Assembly: GCA_002279825.1 (NCBI GenBank)
Contig: NCCV01000005.1
Span: 216,476 to 280,475, forward strand
DNA from: Sphingomonadales bacterium 12-68-11
Lineage (GTDB): Bacteria > Pseudomonadota > Alphaproteobacteria > Sphingomonadales > Sphingomonadaceae
DNA: 64,000 nucleotides
Direction of reading: 5' to 3'
In this document: piece after piece, positions 16,436-25,629 of the stretch
Layout: every line of letters begins with the position of its first letter
How positions within the stretch are numbered: the first letter of the stretch is position 1
Notes under the pieces: generated by a model
What the model saw: only the letters and a program-made list of their open reading frames with translations
Told to the model about the DNA's origin: nothing
Database searches by the model: none
Translations under genes and position numbers: made by a program

Positions 16436-17331
16436 GCTTCGTCTTTCGCTGCGCTTTTCGTTTCGAGATGGTGTGCCAACACGTCCCGAGCATACTTGAG
16501 CGAAGGCACATGGCCTGCCGGGTAGGGGGTCATGTGCAGACGAAGCGGCTGCCACAATTCCGATGGCGTGCGGAAACGGATGTCGCCAGCAAAGCCCCTA
16601 CGGGCGAAAAAGGCGTTCGCTCCAAATAGACTGCAGGTGACCAAGCCATAACCAAACTCGTCAAGGAGATTTGAAAGGGCCTGGAGGCTCGCACCGAAAT
16701 AGTCGTCCCTTGCCCAACCGCGTGCCTCGTCCTGAGCTACCGAAAGAGCCATCGGAACCGGAAACTTGCCGTTATACTCGGCGCAGATCACAGTCGGGCT
16801 GGCGCCCGATTTCAGCAAGGCTTCAAGCACATGCAAGTCGTTCCCATCGATATCGAGCGAAAACAATGCAAGGTCGCTTTCCCCCACCCACGTGCAAACA
16901 TCGCGATACAGCGCCGCGATATTGCTGGTTCTCGCGAAGTCCTGGAATAGTTTAAACGTACCCGGCACAGAGTCGGTACCCAGCGCGCCGCGTATCGACT
17001 GACAGAATTCCGGATCGGCCTCGACCCACCCGCCCCGCCAGCCTTGCATCATTAGATGCAGCGTATTGCATTCGGTTCCGTCCTGGAGGCCAATCTCGAG
17101 GAACGTCCTGTTGCCGCCAATGCGATCGAAGATTGCCGCGATGATGCCGTCCTCGTCGTTCTGCGAGTAGACCTTACATCCGCATAGCGCCAGATTGTCG
17201 GGCTGGCGCTCCTCAAGCCCCGCACGCAACACGCGAAGCTCGGCGATCTTCAGCAGAGCGTTGGTGGAAAACACCGCCGCCATGTACATCCGGTAGTGGT
17301 GCCGGAGCTTCGATATCATTCGTTTCAACAT
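16432..17331 (-). CDS. FkbM-like SAM-dependent methyltransferase of the EPS operon
   Basis: The 299-residue product from ATG 17331 is preceded by GAGGA at seven bases. It has VYSQNDEDGIIAAIFDRIGGNRTFLEIG near 60-85, with FLEIGLQDGTECNT as the likely SAM-binding motif I, and FSLDIDGNDLHVLEALL near 155-170 as the acidic post-motif. This resembles FkbM-type methyltransferases found in polysaccharide loci that O-methylate sugars. The N-terminus has a helical segment before the fold. The frame is open to 17394 but without a better start. The methylated residue cannot be predicted. Confidence 0.72.
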   Translation of the reverse strand: MLKRMISKLRHHYRMYMAAVFSTNALLKIAELRVLRAGLEERQPDNLALCGCKVYSQNDEDGIIAAIFDRIGGNRTFLEIGLQDGTECNTLHLMMQGWRGGWVEADPEFCQSIRGALGTDSVPGTFKLFQDFARTSNIAALYRDVCTWVGESDLALFSLDIDGNDLHVLEALLKSGASPTVICAEYNGKFPVPMALSVAQDEARGWARDDYFGASLQALSNLLDEFGYGLVTCSLFGANAFFARRGFAGDIRFRTPSELWQPLRLHMTPYPAGHVPSLKYARDVLAHHLETKSAAKDEA

Positions 17332-17390
17332 GCTTCGGTCCTCAGTTACACGTCGGGCGGAGTCGTGGCAGCCTCGCAGAGTCATGGGGG

Positions 17391-18368
17391 TCATGGATGC
17401 GCGTTCTCAGCGCTCAGTTCCGCGTCCACCATCATTTTAACCAGTTCATCGAAGGAGACGGCCGGCTCCCAGCCTAGGTCCTCCCGGGCCCTTGCGGCGT
17501 CACCGACTATGGGCGCAATCTCGGCCGGACGCACAAGGGCCGGATCGACAACGACATGGTCGCGATAGTCCAGGGACACCAAGGCAAACGCGCGTTCGCA
17601 TAGCTCTGCAACCGTATGCGCAAGGCCCGTCGCAACAACGTAGTCAGCAGGCTGATTGGCGCGCAGCATCATTGCCATGGCGCGAACATAGTCGCCCGCG
17701 AAACCCCAGTCGCGCGCGGCACCGAGATCGCCCATGACCAACTTGTCTTCCAGCCCACCTTTGATCCGCACCGCGGCGCGAACCACCTTCCTCGTAACGA
17801 ATCCGTGGCCGCGCCGGGGGCTTTCATGGTTAAAGAGGAACGCCGAACAGCAGAAGAGGCCATGTTTCTCACGGTATAGTTTGATGACGTTGTCGGCGAG
17901 AATCTTGGCCGCGCCGTAGACGCTGCGCGGAACACGCGGCGTGGCTTCCGATTGCGGGGAGATGCCGGTACCTGCAAAGACCTCGCTGCTCGACGCTTGG
18001 CAAAATCGGATAGGGGCGCCGCTCAGTCTGATCGCATCTAGCATCTTCAGGACGGCAACGCCGTTTATCTCAGTCACCGATTCCGGATTGCGGTCCATAT
18101 GCTCGCCAGAACTGAAGGCCGCGAAATTATAGACTTCCGTCGGTTTATATCGATCCAGGATCGCGACGAACCGCGCCTTGTCGATCAGGTCCCATTCGAC
18201 GATCTCCAAGCCCGCTTCGGCGTGCCGTCGTGTCGAAGTTGCCGCAGGTTGCCCCCGCGTCGTGCCGACAACACGGACACCCTCCCTAAGCAACTGATCA
18301 GCGAGGTACGAGCCGTCCTGGCCGGTAATGCCCGTGATCAGGGCAACGCGCCTGGTTGTGTCTATCAT
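17391..18368 (-). CDS. GDP-mannose 4,6-dehydratase-like SDR (second copy)
   Basis: This 325-residue extended SDR has the NAD(P) motif [16 protein letters not shown] near 11-26, the catalytic Ser region SSSEVFAG near 121 and YGAAK as Tyr/Lys. Other GMD-like segments are FLFNHESPRRGHGFVTRKV, GDLGAARDWGFAGDYVRAM and an RPAEI segment near the C-terminus. ATG 18368 follows a GAAGAA site. It parallels gmd at 21264 but is clearly divergent. It may be a GDP-4-keto-6-deoxymannose reductase or another GDP-sugar modifier rather than a redundant dehydratase. Sequence alone does not decide this. Confidence 0.82.
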   Translation of the reverse strand: MIDTTRRVALITGITGQDGSYLADQLLREGVRVVGTTRGQPAATSTRRHAEAGLEIVEWDLIDKARFVAILDRYKPTEVYNFAAFSSGEHMDRNPESVTEINGVAVLKMLDAIRLSGAPIRFCQASSSEVFAGTGISPQSEATPRVPRSVYGAAKILADNVIKLYREKHGLFCCSAFLFNHESPRRGHGFVTRKVVRAAVRIKGGLEDKLVMGDLGAARDWGFAGDYVRAMAMMLRANQPADYVVATGLAHTVAELCERAFALVSLDYRDHVVVDPALVRPAEIAPIVGDAARAREDLGWEPAVSFDELVKMMVDAELSAENAHP

Positions 18369-18414
18369 TTCTTCCCAACCTGTCGATGGATCGCTGCGGC
18401 CGATCTTGTGCCGC

Positions 18415-19956
18415 TTACGCTGCCGCCCGGCCCCGTATTTGTTCGCCTGCCCAGTCACGATAAAGTTGCAGCATTACGCGGCGGGTATCGCCGCGGCCCA
18501 ACCCGATCGCGACCCCAACTACAACTGCGATCGCGCTGGCTAGCACCAGCCGCAAAATTGAAGAGTCCGTCAGCAATACGACAAGTGCATGCCCGGCTCC
18601 GATGAGCAGCACTCCCGCCAGGATCCCCGGCGTCAAGTCCTTCAGCAGCCAGCGGGTCGTTAAGCCTTTGAGGATAAACGCGTGGGTTAGCGTCACGTTG
18701 GCAACGAAATAGAGGCTCGCCTGCAACAGCCAGCCGATCGCACCGCCCATAAGCCCGTAGCGCGCAGCCAAGAAGAACATGATCGGCGCGGTCGCCAGGT
18801 TGCCGATATTGATGGAGAGCGCCATCCGCTCTTTTCCTGAAGCAAGCTGAAGGGCATACGGAAAATTCAGCACGCCGTTGCCCGCCGCGCCAATGATCAG
18901 CAGCCCGACGATCGGCGCAGTGCTCTCTGCCAGTACCTCGTCCCCGGTCCAGACATGTAGCAGATCATAGGCATAGAAAAACGAAGACGCCGATATCGGA
19001 ATCAGAGCGCAAAGGAGCAGCTTGCTTCCTGTACGGTAGAAGGTGATCAACTCGTCCGCCTTGCCGGCGACCACCAGCCCACTCATGCGCGGATAGATGA
19101 CGTTGAAGGTCGGGATGAGAAGGACGGTCAGCGCACCCGCAATGAGGGTGGCCAGCGAGTAGCGTCCGAAATCAGCAAGGCTCACTGCGCCGCTGACAAA
19201 TATCTTGTCGAGTTGCGACCATAGAATGCCCGTTACAGCGACCCCGCTGATCGTCAAAGATTGCGCAAGCAGTCCGCGCAATGTTCGCAGGTCGTGCGCG
19301 GTCTCGATGATCGGCCCCAGTTCGCGCCGTGCCGACCGTCGCATCCAATAGAGAGTCACAACCGCGGCGGCGACTTGCCAGATGAAATACGTCCACAACG
19401 ATGGATGAATTGCATACAGTAGGATGATCGCGCCAATATTGCTGACGGTGGCCATTGTAGCGGTGACAAGGTATGATTTGCGAGCGCGCTGGAGCCCAAT
19501 TAGAATACCTTGATAAAGGCCAAGCGGCCAGCGCAACGCGGCGACGACGCCCATGAGCCTTATCGACCACTCGATTTCGGTCTGGTCGATCGAGCTGGCC
19601 CCGAGCCAGTGCGAGGCAATGAAGGGCGCGCAGGCGACCACGACCGCACCGATCAGCAGCGCCACCATCACATAGATCAACTGAAGCGAGCGAACCACTC
19701 GACCAACACGGCTCAAGTCCCCATGCGCGACGCCTCGCGCTACTTCCCGGTTGACAGTGGATCCGAGGCCTAAATCCAGTACGCTGATTGCGACCTGCAT
19801 CGTCGCAAAAAAGCCGATCAGGCCATAGGACTCGATTCCGAGCAGCTTGACGAACCATCCGACGGATACGATCGCGATGATTGCCGTCCAGGCCGTCGCC
19901 ACTACTCCAATGACGATATTGGCACTGATCCCTGAATTCGACCTCGCTTCCTGCAT
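18415..19956 (-). CDS. Polysaccharide flippase (Wzx, MOP superfamily)
   Basis: This 513-residue protein has about 12 to 14 membrane helices and begins near residue 11 with an SANIVIGVVATAW segment. The early LDLGLGSTVNREVARG motif, at about residues 60-75, is typical of Wzx and RfbX flippases. These translocate undecaprenyl-diphosphate-linked repeat units across the inner membrane. It sits in the middle of the assembly operon, seven bases after the C-methyltransferase stop. It is the only flippase candidate in the window, which supports a Wzx/Wzy-type pathway rather than an ABC-transporter pathway. Confidence 0.88.
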   Translation of the reverse strand: MQEARSNSGISANIVIGVVATAWTAIIAIVSVGWFVKLLGIESYGLIGFFATMQVAISVLDLGLGSTVNREVARGVAHGDLSRVGRVVRSLQLIYVMVALLIGAVVVACAPFIASHWLGASSIDQTEIEWSIRLMGVVAALRWPLGLYQGILIGLQRARKSYLVTATMATVSNIGAIILLYAIHPSLWTYFIWQVAAAVVTLYWMRRSARRELGPIIETAHDLRTLRGLLAQSLTISGVAVTGILWSQLDKIFVSGAVSLADFGRYSLATLIAGALTVLLIPTFNVIYPRMSGLVVAGKADELITFYRTGSKLLLCALIPISASSFFYAYDLLHVWTGDEVLAESTAPIVGLLIIGAAGNGVLNFPYALQLASGKERMALSINIGNLATAPIMFFLAARYGLMGGAIGWLLQASLYFVANVTLTHAFILKGLTTRWLLKDLTPGILAGVLLIGAGHALVVLLTDSSILRLVLASAIAVVVGVAIGLGRGDTRRVMLQLYRDWAGEQIRGRAAA

Positions 19957-19962
19957 TGCGGT

Positions 19963-21201
19963 CTAAAGAGTCACGATTTCGAACGTCGGCAGCGGGAACA
20001 CCAGCTTGCGACCCTTCAGCGACGGAAGCGATTCGAAAAACGGCCGGAAATGCCAAGGAAGCACGAACAGATAGTCGGGGTTGAGAGCCAGCACGTCCGC
20101 CTCTGAGGAAAGCGGGATCAGCGATCCCGGCGTGAACGCGCCGAACTTGTCTTCGTTGACTTCCCCGATCGCGGTGATGTGGCTGGAGTTAATGCCGTAT
20201 TCCTGAAGCAGCACGTTGCCCTTGGTCGAAGCACCGAGGCCATAGACAGTCTCGCCAGCGGCTTGGGCCCGCGCGAAGAACGCCATCGTCGCGGCGCGCG
20301 ATTCCTCGACGCGGTCCTTGAACGCCTCGTAGACGGCCTCATTGTCGAGGTTCAGCGCGGCCTCGTCGGCACGGATCCTGTCGAGGTTCGCATCGTTCGG
20401 CTGGCGGTCGCTGGCGGTCTTGGCGGCTACCACCGAAAAGCTGCCGCCATTGATGTCGTTAAACTCGACGTCGATTACCTTCAGGCCAGCCTCGCGGGCG
20501 ATCCGTTCGATCTGCCTGAGAGCGTAGAATTCCAGATGCTCGTGACAGATCGTATCGAACGAATTGGCCCGCAGCATGGCGGGCAGATAGCTCTGCTCGA
20601 ACACCCAGATGCCATCGTCGGCCAGCGTCCCGGCAACTTCCCGCGCGAACTGCGCCGGATCCTCGAGATCGTAGAACATCGAGAACGAGGTCACGACCTT
20701 GGCCTTCCGGCCGCCGAGCGGGCCGCTGATCGCGGCCGCGGAGAAGAAATCGGGCACCAAGGTCACATGGGCAGGGTAATACTCGCGAAACTTGCTGCCG
20801 GTCGGATCGACCCCGAACAACTGATAGCCTTCGTCTGGATAGGCCTTGAGCGAGGTCGCATCGTTGCTGCCGATGTCGATGACGACGTCGCCGGGCTCAA
20901 GGATGCCCATCTCGACGATCGTGCGGATCTTGCCCTGCAAATGCCGCACCATCGAGGCGTTCAGACCCGAGCGATAGCCATAATTGTCGCCATACATCTG
21001 CGACACGTCGTAGGATTGCCGCAGCTGTACCAGCCCACAACCGTCAGCGGCCGAACACCGGACCAGCTCGACCGGGCCCGCATCCACATTCTGCTCGCGT
21101 GACTTCGGGAAGACGCCGGTGAGGGCCTGGACGCCCAGGTCCATCACGGAAGTGAACTCGGTGCCGCCGCACAGGCGGCAGGCAGAAGCTTCGGTATACA
21201 T
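19963..21201 (-). CDS. Sugar C-methyltransferase (zinc-motif class I methyltransferase)
   Basis: This product of about 412 residues starts at ATG 21201. The N-terminal Cys-rich zinc domain (CRLCGG near 8-13 with later Cys residues in VRCSAADGCGLVQL) is followed by a Rossmann methyltransferase domain with VVIDIGSNDATSLKAYP near 110. A C-terminal domain then contains EYGINSSHITAIGEVNEDKFG. This three-part layout is that of NDP-hexose C-methyltransferases, which methylate a keto-deoxysugar carbon. The neighbouring gmd and the distant rmlB can each supply a 4-keto-6-deoxy sugar, so a branched-chain sugar in the EPS is likely. Which nucleotide sugar is used is not clear. Confidence 0.87.
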   Translation of the reverse strand: MYTEASACRLCGGTEFTSVMDLGVQALTGVFPKSREQNVDAGPVELVRCSAADGCGLVQLRQSYDVSQMYGDNYGYRSGLNASMVRHLQGKIRTIVEMGILEPGDVVIDIGSNDATSLKAYPDEGYQLFGVDPTGSKFREYYPAHVTLVPDFFSAAAISGPLGGRKAKVVTSFSMFYDLEDPAQFAREVAGTLADDGIWVFEQSYLPAMLRANSFDTICHEHLEFYALRQIERIAREAGLKVIDVEFNDINGGSFSVVAAKTASDRQPNDANLDRIRADEAALNLDNEAVYEAFKDRVEESRAATMAFFARAQAAGETVYGLGASTKGNVLLQEYGINSSHITAIGEVNEDKFGAFTPGSLIPLSSEADVLALNPDYLFVLPWHFRPFFESLPSLKGRKLVFPLPTFEIVTL

Positions 21202-21263
21202 GCTAGGCACCTCAGAATGTTTGCAACTTTGGGTTTCGGCCAACGCGACTCAGGGGGCGCCGC

Positions 21264-22346
21264 TCATTCGTGCTGGCGCAGCACCTTGTAGCCCTGGCCA
21301 CTGATCAACGCATTCTTCTCCGCGGCTGTAAGGTCTTCGCGCACCATTTCTTTGACCAGCTCATCGAAGCTGATCTTCGGCACCCAGCCGAGCTTTTCGC
21401 GCGCCTTCGTGGCATCTCCGAGCAGCGTCTCCACTTCGGTTGCGCGGAAATACCGAGGATCGACCGCGACGATGCAGTTGCCGGCCGCATCATAGCCTTT
21501 CTCGTCGGCTCCTTCGCCGTCCCACCTAACTGCCAAGCCGAGTTCTTCGGCGGCAATCTCGATGAACTGGCGGACGCTGAACTGGACGCCTGTCGCGATG
21601 ACGAAATCTTCCGGCTGATCCTGCTGCAGCATGAGCCATTGCATCTCGACGTAGTCCTTGGCGTGGCCCCAGTCGCGCTTAGCGTCGAGGTTCCCTATGT
21701 ACAGTCGCTCCTGCAGCCCGAGCTTGATCCGCGCGAGCGCACGGGTGATCTTGCGGGTCACGAACGTTTCGCCGCGCAGCGGACTTTCATGGTTGAAGAG
21801 GATGCCGTTGCACCCGTAAATTCCGTACGCCTCTCGGTAGTTGACGGTGATCCAGTAAGCGTAGAGCTTTGCGACGGCGTAAGGGCTCCGGGGATAAAAC
21901 GGCGTCGTTTCCTTCTGCGGCACCTCTTGCACCAGGCCGTACAACTCCGAGGTGCTCGCCTGGTAGTAGCGCGTCTTGTCGACCAGGCCGAGCAATCGGA
22001 TTGCTTCGAGGATCCGGAGCGCCCCGAGACCGTCGGTGTTGGCGGTATATTCCGGTTCCTCGAAACTCACCGCGACGTGCGACTGGGCGGCAAGATTGTA
22101 GATCTCGTCCGGCTGAATTTCCTGGATGATCCGAATCAGGCTGGTGCTGTCGGTCATGTCACCATGATGCAGAAACAGGCTCGACCCGCTCGTATGAATG
22201 TCATGATACAAGTGGTCGATACGGTCGGTGTTGAAAAGCGATGTGCGTCGGCGAATACCGTGCACCTCATAGCCCTTTTCGAGCAGAAGTTCTGCGAGGT
22301 AGGCACCGTCTTGGCCGGTGATACCCGTGATAATGGCCTTTTTCAT
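21264..22346 (-). CDS. gmd: GDP-mannose 4,6-dehydratase
   Basis: This 360-residue extended SDR converts GDP-mannose to GDP-4-keto-6-deoxymannose, the precursor of GDP-fucose, GDP-rhamnose and relatives. Motifs are [17 protein letters not shown] (NADP binding), [30 protein letters not shown] (catalytic Thr/Ser-Glu), YAVAK (Tyr/Lys) and [17 protein letters not shown]. Its length and these motifs match canonical Gmd. It starts the downstream part of the minus-strand operon after a 229-bp gap, which may hold a promoter. Confidence 0.94.
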   Translation of the reverse strand: MKKAIITGITGQDGAYLAELLLEKGYEVHGIRRRTSLFNTDRIDHLYHDIHTSGSSLFLHHGDMTDSTSLIRIIQEIQPDEIYNLAAQSHVAVSFEEPEYTANTDGLGALRILEAIRLLGLVDKTRYYQASTSELYGLVQEVPQKETTPFYPRSPYAVAKLYAYWITVNYREAYGIYGCNGILFNHESPLRGETFVTRKITRALARIKLGLQERLYIGNLDAKRDWGHAKDYVEMQWLMLQQDQPEDFVIATGVQFSVRQFIEIAAEELGLAVRWDGEGADEKGYDAAGNCIVAVDPRYFRATEVETLLGDATKAREKLGWVPKISFDELVKEMVREDLTAAEKNALISGQGYKVLRQHE

Positions 22347-22575
22347 CGAAGCATTCTCACTTGAACAATACGAAAGCTGACTGGGATCGGGCGGACTTCG
22401 GGCCTCGCGGGCGCTCGGCTCTGAAGCATGCGTCCTCGGTGGGGACCAGCGGTTAGCGGCGTGGCATCAACTTGGAAAGGCGGCCTTCTCGGAAAGGGAA
22501 GCTTCCGGGCGTGCCCGTTCCGGAGTACGACGCCGGTGCCAACGAAGTGTGAGAGAAACCGGAACCGAACAGTCC
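22347..22575. other. Intergenic region before gmd
   Basis: This 229-bp gap lies between the phosphodiesterase-like gene and gmd, both on the minus strand. It is the largest gap in the operon and the likely place for an internal promoter. I see no clear -35/-10 pair, no convincing terminator and no reading frame longer than the shadows of neighbouring genes. Confidence 0.4.
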
Positions 22576-23886
22576 TTATGCGGCCAGTACCCCGGGTGTG
22601 CGAAAATGGTCGATCGCCCGGGAGAACAGGCTGGTCACGGGAATCGTGCGGGGGGCGGTTCCGGCTGTTTCCGCCGTGTCGATCAGGTAGCCGATGCCGT
22701 CGTGTTCGCCGTTCTTGATTGCGACGAATGCGCATTGGGTCCGGAGGTCCGAAAACGTGCGGTTTCCGACCGTGTACCCGAGCGATCGCGGGATGTCGGC
22801 CGGGTACCGCAGCAGCACGAACAGGCTCTCGCCGCGGTTGTCGATCTCGAACAGTCGCTCGCCATCGCTAGCGGAGGCGCTGGCGAGAATGCGTTCGGCC
22901 CCTTTCGCCTGCGCGCGATCTCGACAGAAGACGACAAAATCGCGCGACATTCGAGGCTCGACGCGTTCGAAAGCGACGTCCAGTTCGCGGAGGAACGCCT
23001 CGTGATCACGCAGCCGCCAGTAGAACAGAAGGTCTGGGTACGGGACTTGGTGGAGCCCCGTCGCGATCAGCAATCGGTGCCCGGGGAACGCCTGCAGGAT
23101 CTGACCCAACAAGTTGTCATACAGTTCGTAGACCCGCAAAATGGGGTCGTCGTTATCGCCATACCATTCGGGATTGCGATGGGGTCCGGCATAAACGCGC
23201 GAATCGAACATGTGGTGATGCTGGATATGCGCTGCCGCGTTCAGAAACAGTGAGGCAAAGTCGGGTTTGGTCCTGTTCGTCTCGCGAATGAAAACGTCCG
23301 CGAGAAGCAGATCCAGAACAAGCGCCCGCGGCCAGCTCTTCCGCAACGATTGGGCTGTGATCGAGGTGTACAGGCCGTAATTGCGCAACTGCGCGAATCG
23401 CAACAGACCGGCGCCGAGCCAAGCCAGGGATGCGGGTTCGACACGCGCTTGTGCATTATCGTTCACGAGTTGGGCAATGGCATCGTAGAGCCGGCGGATC
23501 AGGGCCGAACCCACCACACGGCCCCCCGTCCATGGATCCGGAACGAAAAAGGCCGGATCAGCACAGGCATTGCGCGCGTTCATGGGACTAACGGCCCCGA
23601 CCCGGAGCCCGGCACGCTCCAGCACCTCCCAAATCTGCTCGATCTCGGGGCGATCGCGGATATCGCCGAGCCGGAAGACGCCGTGTTCGCCCAAAGTCAG
23701 GCCGGTGTGCGCGCTGACCCATTGAATCCACGGTTCGAGCTGATCGTACGTCTGTTCCGAGGTCGTCTCGATCAAGCCATGGCGTTTTATGAGTTGCGTA
23801 AGCACCGGTAGCTTTCCGAGCGCCCCATAGGCTTCGACGAACTCGAAGTTGACTTCGTTCAGCTCAAGCTGAAGAACCTTTTGCAA
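22576..23886 (-). CDS. Unknown EPS-locus protein resembling the alkaline-phosphatase/phosphodiesterase fold
   Basis: This product of about 436 residues begins near a TTG at 23886. The frame is open to 24291, but that part is composition-driven and antisense to the divergent gene. The start region ILQKVLQLELNEVNFEFVEAYG, then a stretch rich in W, H and D (EPWIQWVSAHTGL), GVFRLGDI and FVPDPWTGG, recalls the type I phosphodiesterase/alkaline phosphatase superfamily. Later HIQHHHMFDSR and HRLLIATGLHQ could supply metal ligands. It opens the minus-strand EPS operon. No signal peptide is seen, so a cytoplasmic site is likely. Activity and substrate are unknown. Confidence 0.65.
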   Translation of the reverse strand: MQKVLQLELNEVNFEFVEAYGALGKLPVLTQLIKRHGLIETTSEQTYDQLEPWIQWVSAHTGLTLGEHGVFRLGDIRDRPEIEQIWEVLERAGLRVGAVSPMNARNACADPAFFVPDPWTGGRVVGSALIRRLYDAIAQLVNDNAQARVEPASLAWLGAGLLRFAQLRNYGLYTSITAQSLRKSWPRALVLDLLLADVFIRETNRTKPDFASLFLNAAAHIQHHHMFDSRVYAGPHRNPEWYGDNDDPILRVYELYDNLLGQILQAFPGHRLLIATGLHQVPYPDLLFYWRLRDHEAFLRELDVAFERVEPRMSRDFVVFCRDRAQAKGAERILASASASDGERLFEIDNRGESLFVLLRYPADIPRSLGYTVGNRTFSDLRTQCAFVAIKNGEHDGIGYLIDTAETAGTAPRTIPVTSLFSRAIDHFRTPGVLAA

Positions 23887-24017
23887 GATCGAGATCCGGT
23901 ACTGCTGCTGTCGGCTTGCTTTCAGCGCTACTCGAACGCTTGGTGCGAATGCAACCCTTCCCAAGGGGTTGGTCTGGGAAAACCGGCGCCCTGCGCCGAC
24001 AGCAACGGGAACGAATC

Positions 24018-25490
24018 TTGAGCAAGGCACCGCTACCAACGACCCGTCGGGCGCTGCTTGGTGCGTCGGCAGTGGGCCTCTATGCCGTCGCTGAGCCGCT
24101 CTCAAGCGCGGCGCCGGGCGCGGACAGCGGATCGATGCCCTGTGTCGCCGATCGTGAGGCGCTCGCGCGGCTTCGACCGGTCCGGCTCGGTGTGCGAGCC
24201 AAGCTGGTTGAGGCTTTGCGCTGCGGTGAGTTCGTCGCGAAGGCAAAGGCGCCGTTGCTGGAGCAGATTGCGGCCGATCCGTACCAGGCATTCTATGTGC
24301 CCTCGACAGCGGATCGCGAACTGGTGTGGGTACGCGACTATATGGGGCCGGCGTCTCTCGACTGGAGCGGCGCGCAGGGCGACGGTGTCACCGATGACTC
24401 GGCCTTCATTAACGCCATGCTCGGCAACTCACATGCCAGCTGGTTCCGCATCGAGGACGGACGCACCCACCTTCTGTCAGAGCCGATCCGGATCGGCAGG
24501 GTGTTGACGCTGACCGGTGCGGGCGTGCACGGCAGCGTGCTGATGGTCAAGACATCGATCGATGCGATCCATGCCGCGTTACCATCGGGGGCCGAGACGG
24601 GCCTCCATCTCGCCGACTTTGGGGTCGTCAATGCCATGCCCGACGGCGCGGCAGCCGGGGGAGACGGAATTCGGCTGCATCAAACCTATCTCGCCAAACT
24701 CTCTAACATCCGCATCGTCAATTGCTGGAATGGCCTGCATGCGACCTGGTCGGCGTTGACCAATGTCGACACCATCCACATTCTCGGGTGCGTCAACGCC
24801 GGCTTGCTGTTCGACGGCGGCAACAACTTCGATATCCGCGTGACCGGGTTCACGATCGGCGGCGGCACTTTTGCGATCCGCATGGATGACATGTGCGATG
24901 AGATGATCTTTACCGACGGGGTTTGTAGCTCGTCCCGCTATGCCCTCTATACCGATGCAACGAACTACGCCGTCAATCTGCGGCCGGAGTTTTGCCGCTT
25001 CGCCCGGGTCTCGTTCGACAGCTGCGTGAACGGCCTTGATCTGGCCAAGTGCACCGATTTCGTCTTCGATGCTTGCTTCGTCAGCTGCCGTCCCGAGAAC
25101 GGGGCCGAGATCGGGATCCGGGGGCCGACGGAGAACATCCAGTTCGTGGCGACCACGTTCTTCAACGGCGCCAAAAGCGCCGCCATCGTGGGCGCCCGAG
25201 CCGACGACACCGACTTCCACGCCTGCAAGTTCGTGAGCAACGGCACGGCGCAGCCCAATGCCTACGACACCTTGGTGTTTGCGGACGGCTGCGGATCCTT
25301 CTCGCTTTCGCAGAACCGTTTTCGCCCCGGTTGGGACGTGGCCAGCACGCCCCGGCATCAGGTACGCATAGGGTCCGGCACTGCTCCTTATTCGATCATC
25401 GGCAACCATTTTGCGCGCGGTGGCGCCGATGTGCTGCGCGACGAGCGGGTTGGGAGCGAGCGCGCGTTGCTAGGCAATGTCGGGTTGTAG
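24018..25490 (+). CDS. Tat-exported parallel beta-helix protein (pectin-lyase-like)
   Basis: This product of about 490 residues starts at TTG 24018, where a twin-arginine signal (TTRRALLGASAVGLYAV) begins within the first 25 residues. The frame is open to 23916, but that part overlaps the divergent gene. After DWSGAQGDGVTDDSAFINAML near 115, a typical start of pectate-lyase-3-type helices, repeated short strands with N, G, D and hydrophobics run to the C-terminus (IRIVNCWNGLHATW, GLLFDGGNNFDIRVTGF). This fits a glycan-cleaving or glycan-binding exported protein, for example an EPS lyase for release or turnover. The catalytic residues cannot be assigned. Confidence 0.8.
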   Translation: MSKAPLPTTRRALLGASAVGLYAVAEPLSSAAPGADSGSMPCVADREALARLRPVRLGVRAKLVEALRCGEFVAKAKAPLLEQIAADPYQAFYVPSTADRELVWVRDYMGPASLDWSGAQGDGVTDDSAFINAMLGNSHASWFRIEDGRTHLLSEPIRIGRVLTLTGAGVHGSVLMVKTSIDAIHAALPSGAETGLHLADFGVVNAMPDGAAAGGDGIRLHQTYLAKLSNIRIVNCWNGLHATWSALTNVDTIHILGCVNAGLLFDGGNNFDIRVTGFTIGGGTFAIRMDDMCDEMIFTDGVCSSSRYALYTDATNYAVNLRPEFCRFARVSFDSCVNGLDLAKCTDFVFDACFVSCRPENGAEIGIRGPTENIQFVATTFFNGAKSAAIVGARADDTDFHACKFVSNGTAQPNAYDTLVFADGCGSFSLSQNRFRPGWDVASTPRHQVRIGSGTAPYSIIGNHFARGGADVLRDERVGSERALLGNVGL

Positions 25491-25629
25491 AGGCGGATCG
25501 GCGGAGTCAGTCAGATCTCGCGCTGGAGCTGTGACAGCGGGTTTGTTTTGGATGGTGCAGAAAGAACTCGACGTGTGTGCCAAGGATCAACAAGATACTG
25601 GGATTAAATATTTTTTGGGACCCGCTCGC

